Source of the DNA: Mesorhizobium sp. 1M-11
GTDB lineage: Bacteria > Pseudomonadota > Alphaproteobacteria > Rhizobiales > Rhizobiaceae
Reading direction: 5' to 3'
Length of the DNA stretch: 33,807 nt
NCBI RefSeq assembly: GCF_001303895.1
Contig: NZ_LJSD01000052.1
Coordinates: forward strand, 1 to 33,807
Shown piece after piece: positions 32,303-33,807 of the stretch. The translations under genes and the position numbers were made by a program. The notes under the pieces were generated by a model, which made no database searches, was not told the origin of the DNA, and worked only from the letters and a program-made list of their open reading frames with translations. The stretch's first letter is position 1; each line of letters starts with the position of its first letter.

Positions 32303-32606
32303 TCTTCGAGCCGGCCCGTTTGAAGCCATCGCAAGGACGTCCGCCCACACCTTCGCCTGGAGTTTCATAGGAGACCGGAAACCGGGCCTCTTCCGCGGCC
32401 GCGAGGACAGCATGGCGCACCTCCTGCGGCAGTCGTCTTGCAAGCATGTGTTCCATCGAGGTCTGCACGGCCAACAGATACATCGGGCCTTTGATGCCGT
32501 GCCAATGACGGGAAAGGATCTCGGCCGCCTGATCGGTGTTGCGCACGACAATGCCGCCCTGGCCGGGCAACTCTATTGTAAAGGGATCGAAAACAACGTT
32601 GCGCAC
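32298..32606 (-). CDS. DUF982 domain protein
   Basis: 102 aa. DUF982 is a small family largely confined to rhizobia and relatives, of unknown function. Family-like features are VRNTDQAAEILSRHWHGIKG, then AVQTSMEHMLARRLPQEVRH and AVLAAAEEARFPV; that is, a strand and HTH-like helix, a W-H/P turn, and an A-rich C-terminal helix. The start is a GTG at 32606 with GGAGG about 6 nt before it. The ATG nearest upstream is out of frame. It is bracketed by related inverted repeats on both sides. The tail (GVGGRPCDGFKRAGSKK) is polar. Confidence 0.8.
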   Translation of the reverse strand: MRNVVFDPFTIELPGQGGIVVRNTDQAAEILSRHWHGIKGPMYLLAVQTSMEHMLARRLPQEVRHAVLAAAEEARFPVSYETPGEGVGGRPCDGFKRAGSKK

Positions 32607-32691
32607 GATGCCTCCATTCGTTGATTTTCCCGCAGGAAATGGTGGTCAAGGTATCCAGGTAGTTTGTCAGTCATGGTTCGGTAGAAGCGGC

Positions 32692-32712
32692 TGCATCAGT
32701 CACTCTGATGCA
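32692..32712. promoter_or_regulatory. Dyad upstream of DUF982 gene
   Basis: TGCATCAG-TCACT-CTGATGCA, with 8-bp arms, lies 86 nt before the DUF982 start on the minus strand. It could be an operator, or one arm pair of a mobile unit, since related words recur after the gene. Confidence 0.4.
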
Positions 32713-32734
32713 TTCGCACCGCCGGACGAAACCC

Positions 32735-32839
32735 TGGAGCGTTTCCGTCTTTCACGGAACGCGGAAGCGCTCTAACTCTTTGTTTTTACGCAATTCCGGA
32801 CGGAAAACCGTGAAACACTTTTCCTGGTATTGCTCTAGA
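32735..32839 (+). repeat. Two-palindrome intergenic repeat, copy 3 (most complete)
   Basis: About 105 nt. The first palindrome runs from GGAGCGTTTCCG to CGGAAGCGCTCTAAC (32736-32775). A T-rich link (TCTTTGTTTTTACG) follows, then the second palindrome from GCAATTCC (32790) to GGTATTGC (32833), with GGAAAA/TTTTCC inside. The end, CTCTAGA, contains the stop codon (minus strand TAG, 32835-32837) of the 49-residue membrane protein gene. Confidence 0.85.
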
Positions 32840-32984
32840 ATATGGACATCGCCAGATAGGCGATCCCGAACATCGACATCGCGATGATGAGAGCAAGCGA
32901 CACGATGATTCCGACGCCCGGACCCTCGATCGGTTTCTGGTCGCTTAGTCCGGCGCCTAGCTTGTCTCTAAGTTTCGTCACCAT
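32835..32984 (-). CDS. Small single-helix membrane protein (unknown)
   Basis: 49 aa, starting MVTKLRDKLGAGLSDQKPIE. One membrane helix fills residues about 24-47 (GIIVSLALIIAMSMFGIAYL). AGGGAGG stands 6-7 nt before the ATG at 32984, a near-perfect ribosome site, and this is the main support for it being real. The frame continues upstream to 33212, but that part is Cys- and Arg-rich and lacks a ribosome site. Function is unknown. The stop codon is inside the repeat. Confidence 0.6.
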   Translation of the reverse strand: MVTKLRDKLGAGLSDQKPIEGPGVGIIVSLALIIAMSMFGIAYLAMSIF

Positions 32985-33361
32985 GCGAGCCTCCCTGTTG
33001 CACTGGAGAAACCGTGGGTCTCTGCCCGCTACTTTCAGAACGCCCGTTACCAAAGGTCTTCTCAGCGAATTAAAGGTAGTGGCCGCCGATCGACCGGAAC
33101 AGATACATCTGCATCTGGTCGTCCAGATGCAGATGCGCCAAGCGAAACACGGCGCGCAAGGCTCCAGCATCGCCAGATCTCCACCGCCCATCTCAAGACA
33201 CCCAGAAATCACGTTGACGTAAACGTCAACCAGAGGCTATAGACGAGCACGGTGACGATGCCTCCTTGAAGCGCGACTTCGCGCGAGGCTTGCGCGCCGC
33301 AGCGTCTGGCAAGACCGGGCTGAAACAAACACGCGCGACGCGCAGTTACAGGGAGACAATC
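32985..33361. other. Intergenic region between divergent small genes, with two dyads
   Basis: 377 nt without a supported gene. It holds a 13-bp perfect hairpin (CATCTGCATCTGG, 33106-33118, with its complement at 33123-33135, loop TCGT) and the dyad at 33213-33230. Both divergent promoters should lie here. Confidence 0.5.
33213..33230. promoter_or_regulatory. Perfect 18-bp dyad upstream of SCP2 gene, candidate operator
   Basis: GTTGACGT-AA-ACGTCAAC ends 131 nt before the SCP2 start. A tight, symmetrical ACGT-AA-ACGT core is like operators of some MerR-type regulators of acyl-CoA metabolism, which would fit a lipid-binding gene, but I cannot confirm the family. Confidence 0.45.
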
Positions 33362-33646
33362 ATGGGCGTTCAGGAAATCGCGGCAGGCCTCAAGTCCAAG
33401 GTCGAAAGCGCCGGCTTCGACAAGTCGGTGAAGTTCGACACCGGCTCCGATGGCGTCATCGTCATCGATGGCGCATCGATCTCGACCACGGATGCTCCGA
33501 CCGACTGTACCATCAAGCTTTCACTCGACGATCTGGAATCGTTGATCGCCGGCGATCTCAACCCGACCATGGCCTTCATGACCGGCAAGCTGAAGATCGA
33601 GGGTGACATGTCGGTTGCCATGGCACTCAGCCAGTTGATCGGCTAA
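33362..33646 (+). CDS. SCP2 sterol-carrier domain protein
   Basis: 94 aa, a single SCP2 domain that binds lipid or acyl-CoA in a hydrophobic tunnel. The pattern is FDTGSDGVIVIDGASIST, DCTIKLSLDDLESLIAGDLN, PTMAFMTGKLKIEGDMSVAM and a final ALSQL helix. This is the usual bacterial stand-alone form. AGGGAGAC precedes the ATG at 33362. An upstream in-frame ATG (33266) would add an Arg-rich leader and is not favoured. The natural ligand is not known. Confidence 0.92.
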   Translation: MGVQEIAAGLKSKVESAGFDKSVKFDTGSDGVIVIDGASISTTDAPTDCTIKLSLDDLESLIAGDLNPTMAFMTGKLKIEGDMSVAMALSQLIG

Positions 33647-33693
33647 CCCGAAGAACATCGTACCGACCGCCGTCTCATTGGGATGGCGGTCAC

Positions 33694-33722
33694 CAGAGCG
33701 TTTCCGTTTCTTACGGAACCGC
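33694..33722 (+). repeat. Partial copy of the intergenic repeat (first palindrome only)
   Basis: CAGAGCGTTTCCGT, a short loop and ACGGAACCGCTG repeat the first palindrome of the element with mismatches. The second palindrome is missing. It lies 48 nt after the SCP2 stop. From 33723 to the window end I see no complete gene. Confidence 0.65.
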
Positions 33723-33807
33723 TGCACAATCTGAAACGGCTGATCGAATTCTATGCCCGCCTGATGGCAACGGCGGCGGACTGAGCCGAAACCCGCCCGC
33801 CGCCGTC

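Noticed and set aside
33096..33123. GGAAC at 33096 as a general-stress (EcfG) promoter
   Set aside because: No CGTT/GTT at the required 16-17 nt spacing. Similar checks upstream of the CsbD-like and PRC-barrel genes also found no match.
1..33807. CRISPR arrays, tRNA genes, insertion sequences, phage genes
   Set aside because: No regularly spaced repeats, cloverleaf-type sequences, transposase or integrase motifs were seen on either strand.

Overview
The window looks like a chromosomal segment of a Hyphomicrobiales (Rhizobiales) alphaproteobacterium. A Mesorhizobium/Phyllobacteriaceae-type genome is my best guess. The reasons are the order motB-motC-motD, an FtcR/Rem regulator, the FlaF-FlbT pair, several divergent flagellar accessory proteins, a DUF982 protein, and two-palindrome intergenic repeats like rhizobial RIME elements. 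Codon use is GC-rich throughout. I see no tRNA, rRNA, CRISPR array, prophage or insertion sequence.

Region 1 (1-15237, all +) is a flagellar block. It holds two tandem flagellin genes with near-identical terminators, then fliF, a fliH-like gene, motB, motC and motD (fliK-type) joined by 1-4 nt overlaps. Next come a lytic transglycosylase gene overlapping motD by 71 nt, the regulator ftcR, flgE, flgK, flgL, flaF, flbT, flgD and fliQ. Together these make the MS ring, stator, hook, hook-filament junction, filament, flagellin post-transcriptional control and part of the export gate.

Region 2 (15238-19154) interrupts the export-gate genes. It carries an MFS transporter with a soluble C-terminal domain (+), a convergent ClC-type anion transporter with CBS domains (-), and an inverted copy of the intergenic repeat.

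Region 3 (19155-24014, +) completes the flagellar block: flhA, fliR, a FliJ-like coiled-coil protein, a single-domain FlgJ-type rod-binding protein, a FlgN-like protein and a FliL-like membrane protein. Basal-body genes such as flgB/C/F/G/H/I, fliE, fliG/M/N, fliP, flhB, fliI and motA are not here and must lie elsewhere, probably just upstream.

Region 4 (24015-33807) is a signalling and stress-type neighbourhood: a membrane GGDEF protein (-), a poorly coding 0.8 kb stretch, an ECF sigma / anti-sigma / Bax-inhibitor-1 operon (+), a GH144-type glucoamylase-like enzyme (-), a triple-PAS LuxR-type regulator (-), a secreted PRC-barrel protein (-), a CsbD-like protein (-), a DUF982 protein (-), a 49-residue membrane protein (-) and an SCP2 sterol-carrier domain protein (+). 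Repeat copies and inverted repeats are dense here.

No wholly new system is evident. The most notable items are the repeat family (two copies supply the stop codon of the neighbouring gene), a TTAA-N7-TTAAC CtrA-like box before the second flagellin gene, the ClC protein lacking the proton glutamate, the ECF/anti-sigma/BI-1 operon, and several perfect dyads before regulatory or stress genes.
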